From the NCBI GenBank assembly GCA_003712055.1, contig RHLJ01000006.1, positions 62,001-126,000 on the forward strand: a stretch of 64,000 bases of DNA, read 5' to 3'. The DNA comes from Balneola sp. (GTDB lineage: Bacteria; Bacteroidota; Rhodothermia; Balneolales; Balneolaceae). The translations under genes were made by a program, and so were the position numbers. The notes under the pieces were generated by a model. It saw nothing but the letters and a program-made list of their open reading frames with translations, was not told where the DNA came from and made no database searches. This document shows positions 54,060 through 62,624 of the stretch, piece after piece (position 1 is the first letter of the stretch; each line of letters starts with the position of its first letter).

Positions 54060-54559
54060 GATTCTAATTCCTCGTTAAGTAATAAATCTTTATAAAAATC
54101 TAGTTTGGTTGCGTAGAGCCGCTTAAGGGTATTTCGTTTGACAGGACTTTCTCCATTGATAAGGATGTCTGTCTTTAGTTCTTCTATTAAGAGGTCAATC
54201 TCTTCAATAGCATGGGTAGTGGACTCAAGAGATGATCTACGACCTTCTGTAGCCTGATCAATAAGAAGTGGTGGCAAATCACTAAGCTGGTTTGTGGCCG
54301 AGTTGAGCGTTTCATAAATCTGCTCATCACTGTTTTCTGCATTCGACAGGTTTTGAAGTGAATTACCTGTGAATACTATTCCAACAGCTGCAAAAATCAG
54401 AAGTACGGCAGCTGCATTTCCAACCCAGAAGCTTTTCCAGTGGATATGGATAATCTTTGCCGGCTTAGGTTTTTTAAGGGAGGATTGGACACCTCCCCAT
54501 ACAGCCTGTTTTTCTTCTTCTGTTGGTAAATCTGATGAATTATAGAAAGATTCGCTCAT
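54056..54559 (-). CDS. putative anti-sigma factor (single-pass membrane protein)
   Basis: A 167-residue protein: about 48 cytoplasmic residues (EEEKQAVWGGVQSSLKK), one membrane segment (FWVGNAAAVLLIFAAVGIVF) and a periplasmic helical tail of about 100 residues. Size, topology and the four-base overlaps with both the sigma-factor gene upstream and the DUF4097-like gene downstream are those of an ECF anti-sigma factor. I see no ZAS zinc motif, so the identity rests on context. Confidence 0.65.
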   Translation of the reverse strand: MSESFYNSSDLPTEEEKQAVWGGVQSSLKKPKPAKIIHIHWKSFWVGNAAAVLLIFAAVGIVFTGNSLQNLSNAENSDEQIYETLNSATNQLSDLPPLLIDQATEGRRSSLESTTHAIEEIDLLIEELKTDILINGESPVKRNTLKRLYATKLDFYKDLLLNEELES

Positions 54560-55167
54560 ACCAGTTGTTGTTTTCTTAGTTCTTCTTTTGTGCGATGTAA
54601 GATCACCCTGGAGGTACCTTCCTTGATGTTTAGCATCGAACCGATTTCATTGTGTGAATATCCTTCCACTTCATGGAGAAGCAGAATCATTCGTTTTTCA
54701 GGAGATAGTTTTCTAATAGCTTTTCGAAGTAGTGACCAGTCATGAGAAGTAGAATGTTCTGGTTCCTGTTTATCGAGATTAGCCTCTTCCAGGTCTGTGA
54801 ACGTTATTTTCGATCTCATTTCTGATCTCATCACATTTAAGCCAATTGAGAATAACCAGGTCTTGAATCTCGAATTGAACTTGAATGAATCTAGATTGTC
54901 GAATGCTTTCACAAACGCAACTTGAGTCCAGTCTTTTACTTGTTCCCGTTGATCAGAAAACTGAGCCAAAAATCGGAACAGGATTTCTACATAGCTCTCA
55001 TAAAGCTTTTCATAAGCTTTTTGATCGCCAGAGAGTGCTCTGTTAATCAGTGCTATTTCTTCTTTTTCCGGAAGCAAGTAAAGGTTCTTTTCTTCTTTGA
55101 TGCAGACCTGGGTTGAAACGTTACAACCAATGTTCAAAAAATTCAGATGAACATGAAATATGCTCAC
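54556..55167 (-). CDS. ECF-type RNA polymerase sigma factor
   Basis: A sigma-70-family protein of up to 203 residues. Region 2 shows GDQKAYEKLYESYVEILFRF, VKDWTQVAFVKAFDNLDSF and SRFKTWLFSIGLNVMRSEMR; region 4 shows LRKAIRKLSPEKRMILLLHE and GYSHNEIGSMLNIKEGTSR. It directs RNA polymerase to envelope-type promoters and is probably held by the membrane protein encoded next. The start is uncertain: the ATG at 55167 gives about 30 unusual residues, whereas a TTG at 55077 gives a standard ECF N-terminus. The extension also overlaps the palindrome at 55111-55128. Confidence 0.92.
   Translation of the reverse strand: MSIFHVHLNFLNIGCNVSTQVCIKEEKNLYLLPEKEEIALINRALSGDQKAYEKLYESYVEILFRFLAQFSDQREQVKDWTQVAFVKAFDNLDSFKFNSRFKTWLFSIGLNVMRSEMRSKITFTDLEEANLDKQEPEHSTSHDWSLLRKAIRKLSPEKRMILLLHEVEGYSHNEIGSMLNIKEGTSRVILHRTKEELRKQQLV
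55111..55128. promoter_or_regulatory. near-palindrome upstream of the ECF sigma core
   Basis: GGTTGAAACGTTACAACC is symmetric except at one pair of positions. It lies between the ECF gene and the divergent secreted gene, or within the 5' end of the ECF frame if the long start is used. It could be a regulator site; I cannot show it. Confidence 0.3.
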
Positions 55168-55253
55168 ACGAAGATGCTAACACAAAGATGTGAGAAAGTT
55201 GGTGGGTATTTAGCCGTTAACTTATCAACGAGTTCACAAAATCAGGAGGAACT

Positions 55254-55817
55254 ATGAAACAGCTATTAGTAACAATCATTTTTATAGGCATAGGAACCAT
55301 AGAGATTAATGCTCAGCAAAATACTGTTCGAAGAGTAAACCAAATAGATTATAGCTACGAAGTAAATGAGGATATTCGTGAGTTGAGAAATTTCGAAAAC
55401 AAACTGGATCGATTTTCATACGCTTTAATGGTTGAAGACAACTGGCAGGCGAAGAAGGTTAAGGATCGTATCCTTAATGACATGCAAAGAGAGATTCGTC
55501 AAACCAGGAGAGAACTGGACAGGTTGGATAGAAGTTGGAACAACTATTCAAAAAGAAACTATTCAGAGTACAGAACCCGAAGAGGTGGTATCCAGTCAAA
55601 AAATCGAGGACGTTATCAGAATTATGAAGTAAGGCTATTGATGGATCGACTTGAGGATCAAATCTGGATCAAAAACCGATTTGAGGAGACCTACTTAACA
55701 GGGAGAAGGAGAGCCCTTGTAAATAAGAAAAAGCACAGAAGATTGATGTACGAATTCAGGGATATTATGAGAGAAGAGATAGAGTTCGAGAGAGGACACA
55801 GAGACAGAAGAGGGTAG
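55254..55817 (+). CDS. secreted, highly charged helical protein of unknown function
   Basis: A 187-residue protein with a signal peptide (LLVTIIFIGIGTIEINAQQ) and a mature part rich in Arg, Lys, Glu and Tyr. The predicted helices include VNEDIRELRNFENKLDRFSY and REIRQTRRELDRLDRSW. It starts 87 bases from the divergent ECF sigma gene and has the best ribosome binding site of the window (AGGAGG, four bases from the ATG), suggesting strong translation. By position it is a candidate target of the sigma factor. No family recognised. Confidence 0.75.
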   Translation: MKQLLVTIIFIGIGTIEINAQQNTVRRVNQIDYSYEVNEDIRELRNFENKLDRFSYALMVEDNWQAKKVKDRILNDMQREIRQTRRELDRLDRSWNNYSKRNYSEYRTRRGGIQSKNRGRYQNYEVRLLMDRLEDQIWIKNRFEETYLTGRRRALVNKKKHRRLMYEFRDIMREEIEFERGHRDRRG

Positions 55818-55822
55818 GAGTA

Positions 55823-55858
55823 ACCCCGCCACGTGTAAAACGTGGCGGGGTATTTTTT
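55823..55858 (+). terminator. strong intrinsic terminator
   Basis: Perfect 12-bp stem ACCCCGCCACGT / ACGTGGCGGGGT with loop GTAAA, followed by ATTTTTTT. It ends the secreted-protein gene. Confidence 0.95.
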
Positions 55859-55861
55859 TGC

Positions 55862-56182
55862 TTAAGACATTGAAACGGCGGTACCGCTAACTGAAACCAT
55901 AAGCATGCTTCCATTAGCACCTATAGTTTCGTAATCAATGTCGATACCAATAATAGCATTTGCTCCAACACGAGCAGCTTTTTCTTCCAGCTCGGCGAAA
56001 GCTATCCTCCGTGCTTCCTGTAGTTCACGCTCGTATGAAGCTGAGCGGCCCCCAACGATATCCCGAATACCAGCAAAAATGTCTTTAAATATGTTTGCCC
56101 CCAGGATTGCTTCTCCTGTAACAACACCAAGATATTTTTGAATTTCTCGCCCATCAAGATGATTGGTTGTTGTCATTACCAT
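55862..56182 (-). CDS. YbjQ/UPF0145 (heavy-metal-binding domain) protein
   Basis: A 106-residue protein of the YbjQ family: [60 protein letters not shown] and [12 protein letters not shown]. Members form small pentameric domains; a role in metal handling is proposed but not settled. It has a good ribosome binding site (GGAG, six bases before the ATG). No partner gene in the same operon. Confidence 0.92.
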   Translation of the reverse strand: MVMTTTNHLDGREIQKYLGVVTGEAILGANIFKDIFAGIRDIVGGRSASYERELQEARRIAFAELEEKAARVGANAIIGIDIDYETIGANGSMLMVSVSGTAVSMS

Positions 56183-56211
56183 AGTTAACTCCTTTGAAAT
56201 TTAATTGATAT

Positions 56212-56246
56212 AAAAAAAGCCGCTTAAGCTAATAAACGGCCTTTTT
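56212..56246 (-). terminator. terminator between the DoxX and YbjQ genes
   Basis: Stem GCCG / CGGC within AAAAAAAGCCG ... CGGCCTTTTT, with one bulged base and an AT-rich loop. It can act in both directions; on the minus strand it lies downstream of neither stop exactly, but it separates the YbjQ promoter region from the DoxX gene end. Confidence 0.45.
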
Positions 56247-56271
56247 CGTATACATTTTTGAAAAGTTACTC

Positions 56272-56673
56272 TTATTCAGAATCTTTATCAGGAGTTGCAG
56301 ATGCAACCAGGAATGGATAATAATATTTCTTGTATGCGAAAAGCAGGTAAAGATTTAAAGCAAATACAGCGATACCCATCACAAGACCTGAGCTATCAAG
56401 AAAAATGTGGAACAAAAGAATGTGAAGGGTTACTGGTGCAACAACTACTAAAGCTACTGGAACAAAACGATTTGCTAATAATAACGCTCCGGCTAAGATT
56501 TCAACTACTGCTATAAATGGGAACATGTATCCTGTTGCCATTAATGCCCCAAAAAAAGCCATTGGAGCTTCTGATAATTCCGGTTGTGGTAAAAACTGAA
56601 GGAATTTGTTCAGGCCAAAAACAAAGAATATCAGGCCGAAAAGATATCTTGCGATAGTTGGGACATGTTTCAT
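56272..56673 (-). CDS. DoxX-family membrane protein
   Basis: A 133-residue protein with four membrane segments and the DoxX start VPTIARYLFGLIFFVFGLNKF. FIAVVEILAGALLLANRFV is helix 2-3. The ATG at 56673 is chosen because GAGGTG lies six bases before it; an in-frame GTG three codons upstream falls inside that ribosome binding site. Second DoxX-type protein of the window. Function open. Confidence 0.85.
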   Translation of the reverse strand: MKHVPTIARYLFGLIFFVFGLNKFLQFLPQPELSEAPMAFFGALMATGYMFPFIAVVEILAGALLLANRFVPVALVVVAPVTLHILLFHIFLDSSGLVMGIAVFALNLYLLFAYKKYYYPFLVASATPDKDSE

Positions 56674-56781
56674 AATAATCACCTCGTAAATTTAATAATA
56701 GTTTAATGTTGAACAATATTAAAGTAGGTGATAAAACTATGTGAGACAATAGATAAATCTTATCGTCCTGAAAGCATAAAA

Positions 56782-56809
56782 AAAGCCCCATGCAAAAGCA
56801 TGAGGCTTT
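56782..56809 (-). terminator. terminator of the RRM-protein gene
   Basis: Stem AAAGCCCCATGC / GCATGAGGCTTT with one mismatch and an AAAA loop. The A-run to its left gives a U-run on the minus-strand transcript of the gene ending at 56838. Confidence 0.8.
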
Positions 56810-56837
56810 GATACCATTTAGTATCAGATAATCTTAA

Positions 56838-57101
56838 TTATCTTCTCGGGCGGTTGTCTTCTCTTGGCCGTGCTTCGTTAACTTTAACTGGTCGGCCATC
56901 AATCTCAGCGCCATCTAATTGCTCGATAGCAGCGTGCCCTTCTGCATCGTTATCCATCTCAACAAAACCAAAACCTTTTGAACGGCCTGAGTATTTGTCT
57001 GTGATTACTTTTGCAGAACTAACAGTTCCAAAAGCTTCAAAAACTTCGCGTAAATGGTCATCTTTAACGCCATAGCTAAGATTCCCAACATAAATATTCA
57101 T
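56838..57101 (-). CDS. small RRM RNA-binding protein
   Basis: An 87-residue protein consisting of one RRM: RNP2 is IYVGNLSYG at the N-terminus and RNP1 is KGFGFVEMD near residue 43, followed by a short basic tail RPREDNRPRR. Such single-RRM proteins occur in cyanobacteria and Bacteroidetes and bind RNA, often with cold or stress response; targets unknown. It has its own terminator. The 134-base region upstream may hold a structured leader, but I see no specific element. Confidence 0.92.
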   Translation of the reverse strand: MNIYVGNLSYGVKDDHLREVFEAFGTVSSAKVITDKYSGRSKGFGFVEMDNDAEGHAAIEQLDGAEIDGRPVKVNEARPREDNRPRR

Positions 57102-57235
57102 TGTAGTAAGTCTGAATTAATAGTTATAGGAAAGAATAGAATTCAGAGCTATAGTTCGAAATTGATTCTCTAGTCTGCAAGTCGTAGTCCATCCAAAGTG
57201 GCGGGTAAATTACAGGAATTATACACTATACCCAA

Positions 57236-57760
57236 TTATTTATTAGATATATCCTTTCTACGGTAAGTAATACTGTAGGCTGGATGAAACTCAAGGCCTT
57301 TTTTGTTGAAATAGGTCCAGAGATATTTGTTTTCGTCCACAAATTCCAGTGTTTCTAATTGGGGTAGTCCATCTATGTGTCCCCCGTAACCCATAAAAGT
57401 GTTTACCATTTTATAAGGCCCTTCGAACACTGTTGTATAATCAAAGAAATCCATCTGCATTTCAATAGAAGTTCCAAAGCCCTTGATTTGTTTTAAACCA
57501 GGATGCCAAAACCAGGTAATTTCTCCTACTAGTTGAAGGCTGTCACCTCTGGAAAAATAGAGTTTGGAGACCACGGACTTCTGACCAACTCCCCACTCAA
57601 AAGTCTGTTGGGTATTATCTGTCGACCAGGTTCCACCAATTAAAAATTCGAAGTTTTGAAGAGGATTAGCGGTAGAATCGGCTTCCTGCGCATAACTATT
57701 AGCGGCTCCAAGCTGAATAACCCCCAAAATAAATAGGGTATTAATAAATCTTCGAATCAA
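57236..57760 (-). CDS. secreted lipocalin-like protein of unknown function
   Basis: A 174-residue protein with signal peptide ([18 protein letters not shown]), then [17 protein letters not shown] and a run of beta-strands with [20 protein letters not shown]. The opening 'F-LIGGTW' pattern is typical of small lipocalin-like or DUF1579-like domains, an impression rather than a match. It overlaps purE by four bases (purE stop and its start), so it is translated with purE though functionally unlinked. Confidence 0.7.
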   Translation of the reverse strand: MIRRFINTLFILGVIQLGAANSYAQEADSTANPLQNFEFLIGGTWSTDNTQQTFEWGVGQKSVVSKLYFSRGDSLQLVGEITWFWHPGLKQIKGFGTSIEMQMDFFDYTTVFEGPYKMVNTFMGYGGHIDGLPQLETLEFVDENKYLWTYFNKKGLEFHPAYSITYRRKDISNK

Positions 57761-58242
57761 ACTAAATTCTCTGTCTTCTTACGAGACTCGTTTGCCATAC
57801 CTTCATGGTATTGTTTAAGCTGCATGGCAATACCCTTGTCTTCTGTTGAAAGAATACGAAGTGCTAATAAGCCTGCGTTTTGAGCTTTACCAATCGCTAC
57901 CGTTGCAACTGGAATTCCATTGGGCATTTGAACAATCGAGTACAAGCTATCAACTCCACCTAACGCTGAAGTTTGGATAGGTACTCCAATTACAGGAAGT
58001 GTTGTATGGCTGGCTAACATTCCGGGCAGATGTGCTGCTCCGCCTGCACCTGCTATAATTACTTTAATCCCTCTTTCTCGGGCTTCTTTTCCATAGTTAG
58101 CCATATCATCGGGAGTGCGGTGTGCTGAGACTACTCTCTTTTCAAAAGACACTCCAAATTGGTCCAAAATCTCAGCCGCTTGTTTCATTGTAGGCCAGTC
58201 GCTGTCGCTGCCCATTACCACGCCAACTATTGGGTTACTCAT
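57757..58242 (-). CDS. purE: 5-(carboxyamino)imidazole ribonucleotide mutase
   Basis: A 161-residue class-I Pur[32 protein letters not shown] with the catalytic His, and [20 protein letters not shown]. It converts N5-CAIR to CAIR in purine synthesis, using the product of PurK. The gene order here is purK, T9SS protein, purE, all on the minus strand, so the usual purE-purK adjacency is interrupted by 2.8 kb. Confidence 0.96.
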   Translation of the reverse strand: MSNPIVGVVMGSDSDWPTMKQAAEILDQFGVSFEKRVVSAHRTPDDMANYGKEARERGIKVIIAGAGGAAHLPGMLASHTTLPVIGVPIQTSALGGVDSLYSIVQMPNGIPVATVAIGKAQNAGLLALRILSTEDKGIAMQLKQYHEGMANESRKKTENLV

Positions 58243-58286
58243 TACCTGAAATGATTTAGTTTATCGTTCGGATAAAGGTACAAAAT

Positions 58287-61112
58287 CTATTTGAGCAATA
58301 TCATCTTACCGGATTTCGATCCGAAATTTGAAGTAATCCTGTAGATATACATTCCAGAGCTTAAGCTACTTCCATCAAATGAAAAGCTTTGCTTACCTCG
58401 TACTTGTTGATCAAATGCTGTTGACCGGATAAGAGCTCCTGAAGTATTGAACACTTCAATAAGTACCGGAGATGGTTCTGGGAGTGAATATGATATGTTA
58501 GTGCTGGGATTGAAAGGATTTGGATAGTTCTGGTATACTTCAAATCGAGCTGGTACCTCAGGATCTGCTTCAGTACTTGTATTTGCCGAGTTAGAAAGGA
58601 GTAATTGATAGGAATCAGTAGCATTCCCTTCTTTCAGAATTATTGGCTCAAAAGAGCCTTCAAGCAAGTCTATATATTCATTGGTGGATTGATTATGGAG
58701 TGTAAGCTCAAGTTCATCAGGAACATTTGCCAGTTTTGAGACCGAAAGTATAAGATCGGAGTTAGTTCCTACCTGACCAATCTTTAGTGGAATATTTATC
58801 TGTTCCTCAAAGCTAACAGGAATCGAAAACTGGCTCTGTCGGATTTCTTCTTCCTCTTTTTCTCCAATGCCAAAAAATGAAACATAGTTAATGGATAAGG
58901 AAGTAAGCTCTTCGGCATCTAAAAGATCCCAGTCGGTTTTTGCAGTAGGAGATAAAACGATTACTAATTCGTCCGCTAAATCAAGTTCGGTACTTCTAAG
59001 TGTTAGTACCACATAGGATAAATCTTTGGAACGGGTTTTAAGGAAAGTACCACCATCAGTTTGAGCAGAAGTTGGAATAGTGATGCTGGAAGCGGACGAG
59101 TTTTCTATAAATAAGCCTTGCCAAGCGGCAACGGTATCATCACGGGAGGTAGTAGTAACATAATTGCTTATTGAAGGATCATAAATCTGACCTACACTAC
59201 TTGCTAAAGATCCCCCATTTATAGTAATCGAAGAGAAATCAATTGCAGAATCAAACGGGTTACCTATCAGGTTCCAGTTATCTCCGGAAGTATGTAAATC
59301 AATGGTAACATCAGACGAGGGAACACTACCTGTCGCTCTAAGTTTTAGAGGAAGTTCAGAACTTTCAGCATTGGTATTATCAAAGAAATAGAAGATGAAT
59401 CCTTCTCCATTCTTTATGCTATCGGAAAGGGATGAAGGAGCCTCCCAACTGCTGCCATTATAATTGGTATAAAAGTTTTTGTCATGATCATCACCGAATC
59501 CCTGAATTGGGCTAAAAGCAACTAAATCCTGTATCGGTAAATTAGAAGTTGGGCTAGCCATCATTCTCCAACCAGAGTTTCCATCTATTTCAACAAAGGG
59601 TAGAAAAGTGTCACCATTAATTTTAGTACCTGGAGAGAACAACGAATTATCATCTGTGTCGGCAGTAGAATGTGAAACCAGGGTATCACTGGTAATGTCC
59701 GGATTCAATGTGATGGAAACCCCGCTCTCAGTTCCAGGATATTCCACAAAAGTAATTACATCATTAGCAGGTGTTTTAATAGAAATCTTATCTCCGGTAT
59801 TATTGAGGCTCAATGTTTCGGTTGAAGCAGCTTGAACAGTCGCCCCCCCGAAATCTCCATCAAAGGTGTCTCTGCCAAATAACAGTAAAGCCTGACCCGG
59901 TAGAATATTGGTACCCGATTCAATGACGTGACGATCACTGGTATTGTCAGCTACTATCCATTTATCCAGCGCTATCGTAGTATCCGCTGTATTTATTATT
60001 TCGAGGAACTCATCTGAAACACTACCTACACTTCCATTATTATTTGCATCCCCGTTGATGGCATCGGGGTTGAAGTGAATTTCATTAATGGTAAGTGAAG
60101 GATAATCGGGAAAAGTGACGGTATTGAAAGATCGGCTGATTAATTCTCCAAATGCATCGATCACGGGAATATGCCCTGCGAGCGATCTTCGAATATCCCT
60201 GGATTGTTCAACATGAAAAAAGAACCCGGTATTATTATCAGGTGCTTCTGTAGCAGGTGTAGTAGATCCATTGATAAAACGGCCTTGAACATTAGTAGAG
60301 CCGATGAGTGTGCATGATGAGCCGTCTCCTGTCATAGCGGCATCCACGTTGTCAGCGATTAGACTATCTCTAACTGCCTGGAGGCCTGGTTGAGGATCAT
60401 CCTCACGACCATTTGATAAAAATACATCTTCACAGCTGGAACTTGCATGACCATGTAAATTGATGGCGTAGACATTTGAAGAAAGTTCTTTTAGAGACTC
60501 ATGAGCAATTTGAAAAGCGGTACTATCATAATGAGCCATATCAGAGACCTTAAACTTCTCAGAAGTATCTGTATCATTACACACCGTGGTAGTTCCATCG
60601 CTAAAACTTGCTTCATCGTTCGAACAGCGGTGAGTACCAGCCATAGCCAGTAGACGCCCACCTAGATATTGGAACATATTTACTCCTTGCTGAGGAGTAA
60701 AGGAATCATAGATGGGATGTGGCACACCAACAATAACATCTCTTTGGTAATTAGGATCAGAAGCATATAGTCCCCAACCAAGAGTAACCGGAGTTTTCTC
60801 TCTAATCAGATAGTATTGTCGATCTATGAACGAGGTATCGGTGAGTAATACCATTTCATAATCACTAAAGTTGGCAGATAAACTATCTTCGGCCTGGGAA
60901 TAGGATTCGGCAACAAATAAATCCATCATCCGCTTCCATTGCTCAAGCTGGGTACTATCAGGAACTACGAAACCTTCTGAATCTTCATCAGGAATGAGGT
61001 TTTGCTCATAGTTGATGAACTCTCCCATCAGGTTTCCGTTTTCGGATGTGATTTGAGCGTTTATGCTCACAGTAATCCCCATCAGTAAAAAAAGAAAAAT
61101 ACCCCGTCTCAT
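58287..61112 (-). CDS. T9SS-exported multidomain protein with lamin-tail domain
   Basis: A 941-residue protein. Order: signal peptide (GIFLFLLMGITVSINAQ) and an N-terminal region to about residue 335 with histidine motifs (VGVPHPIYDSF, AGTHRCSNDEA, INLHGHASSS, FFFHVEQSRDIRR). An LTD lamin-tail domain spans about 340-470 (INEIHFNP, SDEFLEIINTAD, LDKWIVAD). Then come SSPxW/GWRM-type beta domains and a T9SS sorting domain (FEVYQNYPNPFNPSTNISY ... KSGKMILLK). The His pattern suggests a zinc-dependent amidohydrolase, possibly N-formylglutamate- or polyglutamate-hydrolase-like, but I cannot confirm the family. Secreted or surface-bound. It lies 44 bases upstream of purE. Confidence 0.78.
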   Translation of the reverse strand: MRRGIFLFLLMGITVSINAQITSENGNLMGEFINYEQNLIPDEDSEGFVVPDSTQLEQWKRMMDLFVAESYSQAEDSLSANFSDYEMVLLTDTSFIDRQYYLIREKTPVTLGWGLYASDPNYQRDVIVGVPHPIYDSFTPQQGVNMFQYLGGRLLAMAGTHRCSNDEASFSDGTTTVCNDTDTSEKFKVSDMAHYDSTAFQIAHESLKELSSNVYAINLHGHASSSCEDVFLSNGREDDPQPGLQAVRDSLIADNVDAAMTGDGSSCTLIGSTNVQGRFINGSTTPATEAPDNNTGFFFHVEQSRDIRRSLAGHIPVIDAFGELISRSFNTVTFPDYPSLTINEIHFNPDAINGDANNNGSVGSVSDEFLEIINTADTTIALDKWIVADNTSDRHVIESGTNILPGQALLLFGRDTFDGDFGGATVQAASTETLSLNNTGDKISIKTPANDVITFVEYPGTESGVSITLNPDITSDTLVSHSTADTDDNSLFSPGTKINGDTFLPFVEIDGNSGWRMMASPTSNLPIQDLVAFSPIQGFGDDHDKNFYTNYNGSSWEAPSSLSDSIKNGEGFIFYFFDNTNAESSELPLKLRATGSVPSSDVTIDLHTSGDNWNLIGNPFDSAIDFSSITINGGSLASSVGQIYDPSISNYVTTTSRDDTVAAWQGLFIENSSASSITIPTSAQTDGGTFLKTRSKDLSYVVLTLRSTELDLADELVIVLSPTAKTDWDLLDAEELTSLSINYVSFFGIGEKEEEEIRQSQFSIPVSFEEQINIPLKIGQVGTNSDLILSVSKLANVPDELELTLHNQSTNEYIDLLEGSFEPIILKEGNATDSYQLLLSNSANTSTEADPEVPARFEVYQNYPNPFNPSTNISYSLPEPSPVLIEVFNTSGALIRSTAFDQQVRGKQSFSFDGSSLSSGMYIYRITSNFGSKSGKMILLK

Positions 61113-61243
61113 AATTCTAATAGATTGAATGTCGACCCCTTACGGTGTGACAACCAAAAGGATACTACAACATTTTTAGAAAAAGTAGGGTAATGATTAC
61201 CTAAAGCTTACCGCTTTTATACAAGTATTGAACCAGTGTCCGA

Positions 61244-62404
61244 TCAGATTTCGAAATTACTGGTAAGCTCCTTCGCTTTTTGATAGGTAGCCTCAAGGTC
61301 ATCTCCCAATAAGGTATAATGAGCCATTTTTCGACCTACTTTGCTTTGAACCTTACCATATACATGATAATGTCCATCTTCATGGGCTAGTCCATCAGAA
61401 ATATGATCCGCTTCAGCAAGTCGGTTATGAGTTCCCAGCAGATTAATCATAGCTGCTGCAGGTTTATTCATCTTTGTTGAGCCTAAGGGAAGTCCCAATA
61501 CAGATCGTACATGGTTTTCAAATTGAGAGGCTACACATCCTTCGATGGTATAATGCCCGGAATTATGAGGGCGTGGAGCAGATTCGTTCAATAGTACATC
61601 ACCTTGTTCGGTCAAAAAGAATTCGAACGCAAAGATGCCTTTTCCATCAATAGCTTCAATAGCCTTTACAGCTAATTCCTGTGCCCTTTCCTGATATTTT
61701 GTATCGATGGGAGCAGGTGAGAGAACGGCTACACAAATATGATTTTCCTGGACGGTTTCACAACAAGGATAGACAACTGTACCGGTTTCATTTCGGGCTA
61801 CCTGGACGGCCAGTTCTTTAGTAAAAGGAACAAAAGCTTCTGCTACAATATCATGTCCCTTAATTCCCCCAAGTTTTTCAAAGCCAGCTTTGGCTCCTTC
61901 TAAATCTCTGACAGTTTCATTGCCGTACCCATCATAGCCGCCTTTCGAAGACTTTAATAAATAAGGCCAACCATATTCATCGCCAAAGGCTTCTAAATCT
62001 TCTGCTGATTGAACAAGGCGATAGGGGGTAACCGGAATCCCCGCTGCTTCAAAGGTCTGCTTCTCAATGAGTTTGTTTTCAATAAGTGCAAAACTATCAG
62101 GTGAAGGAAAGATTGGGGTTCCGCTTCTCTCCTGGACTTCCTTAAGGAGGTCAGAACTGATAAACTCATTTTCCAGGGTAACTACATCGCACTTCTTGGC
62201 GAATTCAACCATTTCATCCACATTTTCGAAAGACCCGGAAGCTGAGAATGGGGTCATGAACTGAACAGGCTCATTTTCTGATCGGTCAGAAAAAACGGCG
62301 ACCTGGATTCCAAATCGAAAAGCCTGAAGAGCACTCATTCTTGCCAGTTGGCCTGCTCCAAGGAAACCAAGTTTTGTAGATGAAGGGAGGGAAGTGTTAG
62401 CCAT
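61244..62404 (-). CDS. purK: 5-(carboxyamino)imidazole ribonucleotide synthase
   Basis: A 386-residue ATP-grasp protein: KLGFLGAGQLARMSALQAFR at the N-terminus, LENEFISSDLL, YLLKSSKGGYDGYGN for ATP binding, FAFEFFLTEQGDVLLNESAPRPHNSGHYT for metal binding, and the closing LLGTHNR. It carboxylates AIR with bicarbonate and ATP, giving N5-CAIR for PurE. Lies 131 bases downstream of which the T9SS gene starts. Confidence 0.95.
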   Translation of the reverse strand: MANTSLPSSTKLGFLGAGQLARMSALQAFRFGIQVAVFSDRSENEPVQFMTPFSASGSFENVDEMVEFAKKCDVVTLENEFISSDLLKEVQERSGTPIFPSPDSFALIENKLIEKQTFEAAGIPVTPYRLVQSAEDLEAFGDEYGWPYLLKSSKGGYDGYGNETVRDLEGAKAGFEKLGGIKGHDIVAEAFVPFTKELAVQVARNETGTVVYPCCETVQENHICVAVLSPAPIDTKYQERAQELAVKAIEAIDGKGIFAFEFFLTEQGDVLLNESAPRPHNSGHYTIEGCVASQFENHVRSVLGLPLGSTKMNKPAAAMINLLGTHNRLAEADHISDGLAHEDGHYHVYGKVQSKVGRKMAHYTLLGDDLEATYQKAKELTSNFEI

Positions 62405-62624
62405 AAAATCTTTTGTTCAAAATTGAAGCAGAAAATAAGAAATAGGATTGTTAGAATAATGGGAATCCTAACTCTTAAACCTCAAGTTAGCTTAAAGGGG
62501 TTTTAAAAAGTTTTTGAAGCCAAATAAGTTTTTATTTTTACACAGACATCATTTTTATACTAAACCGTTTCGGTAAACGTGTATAGGAAAGTTTTTTGGG
62601 TTAATCATTAAGTAAAATTTTTAG

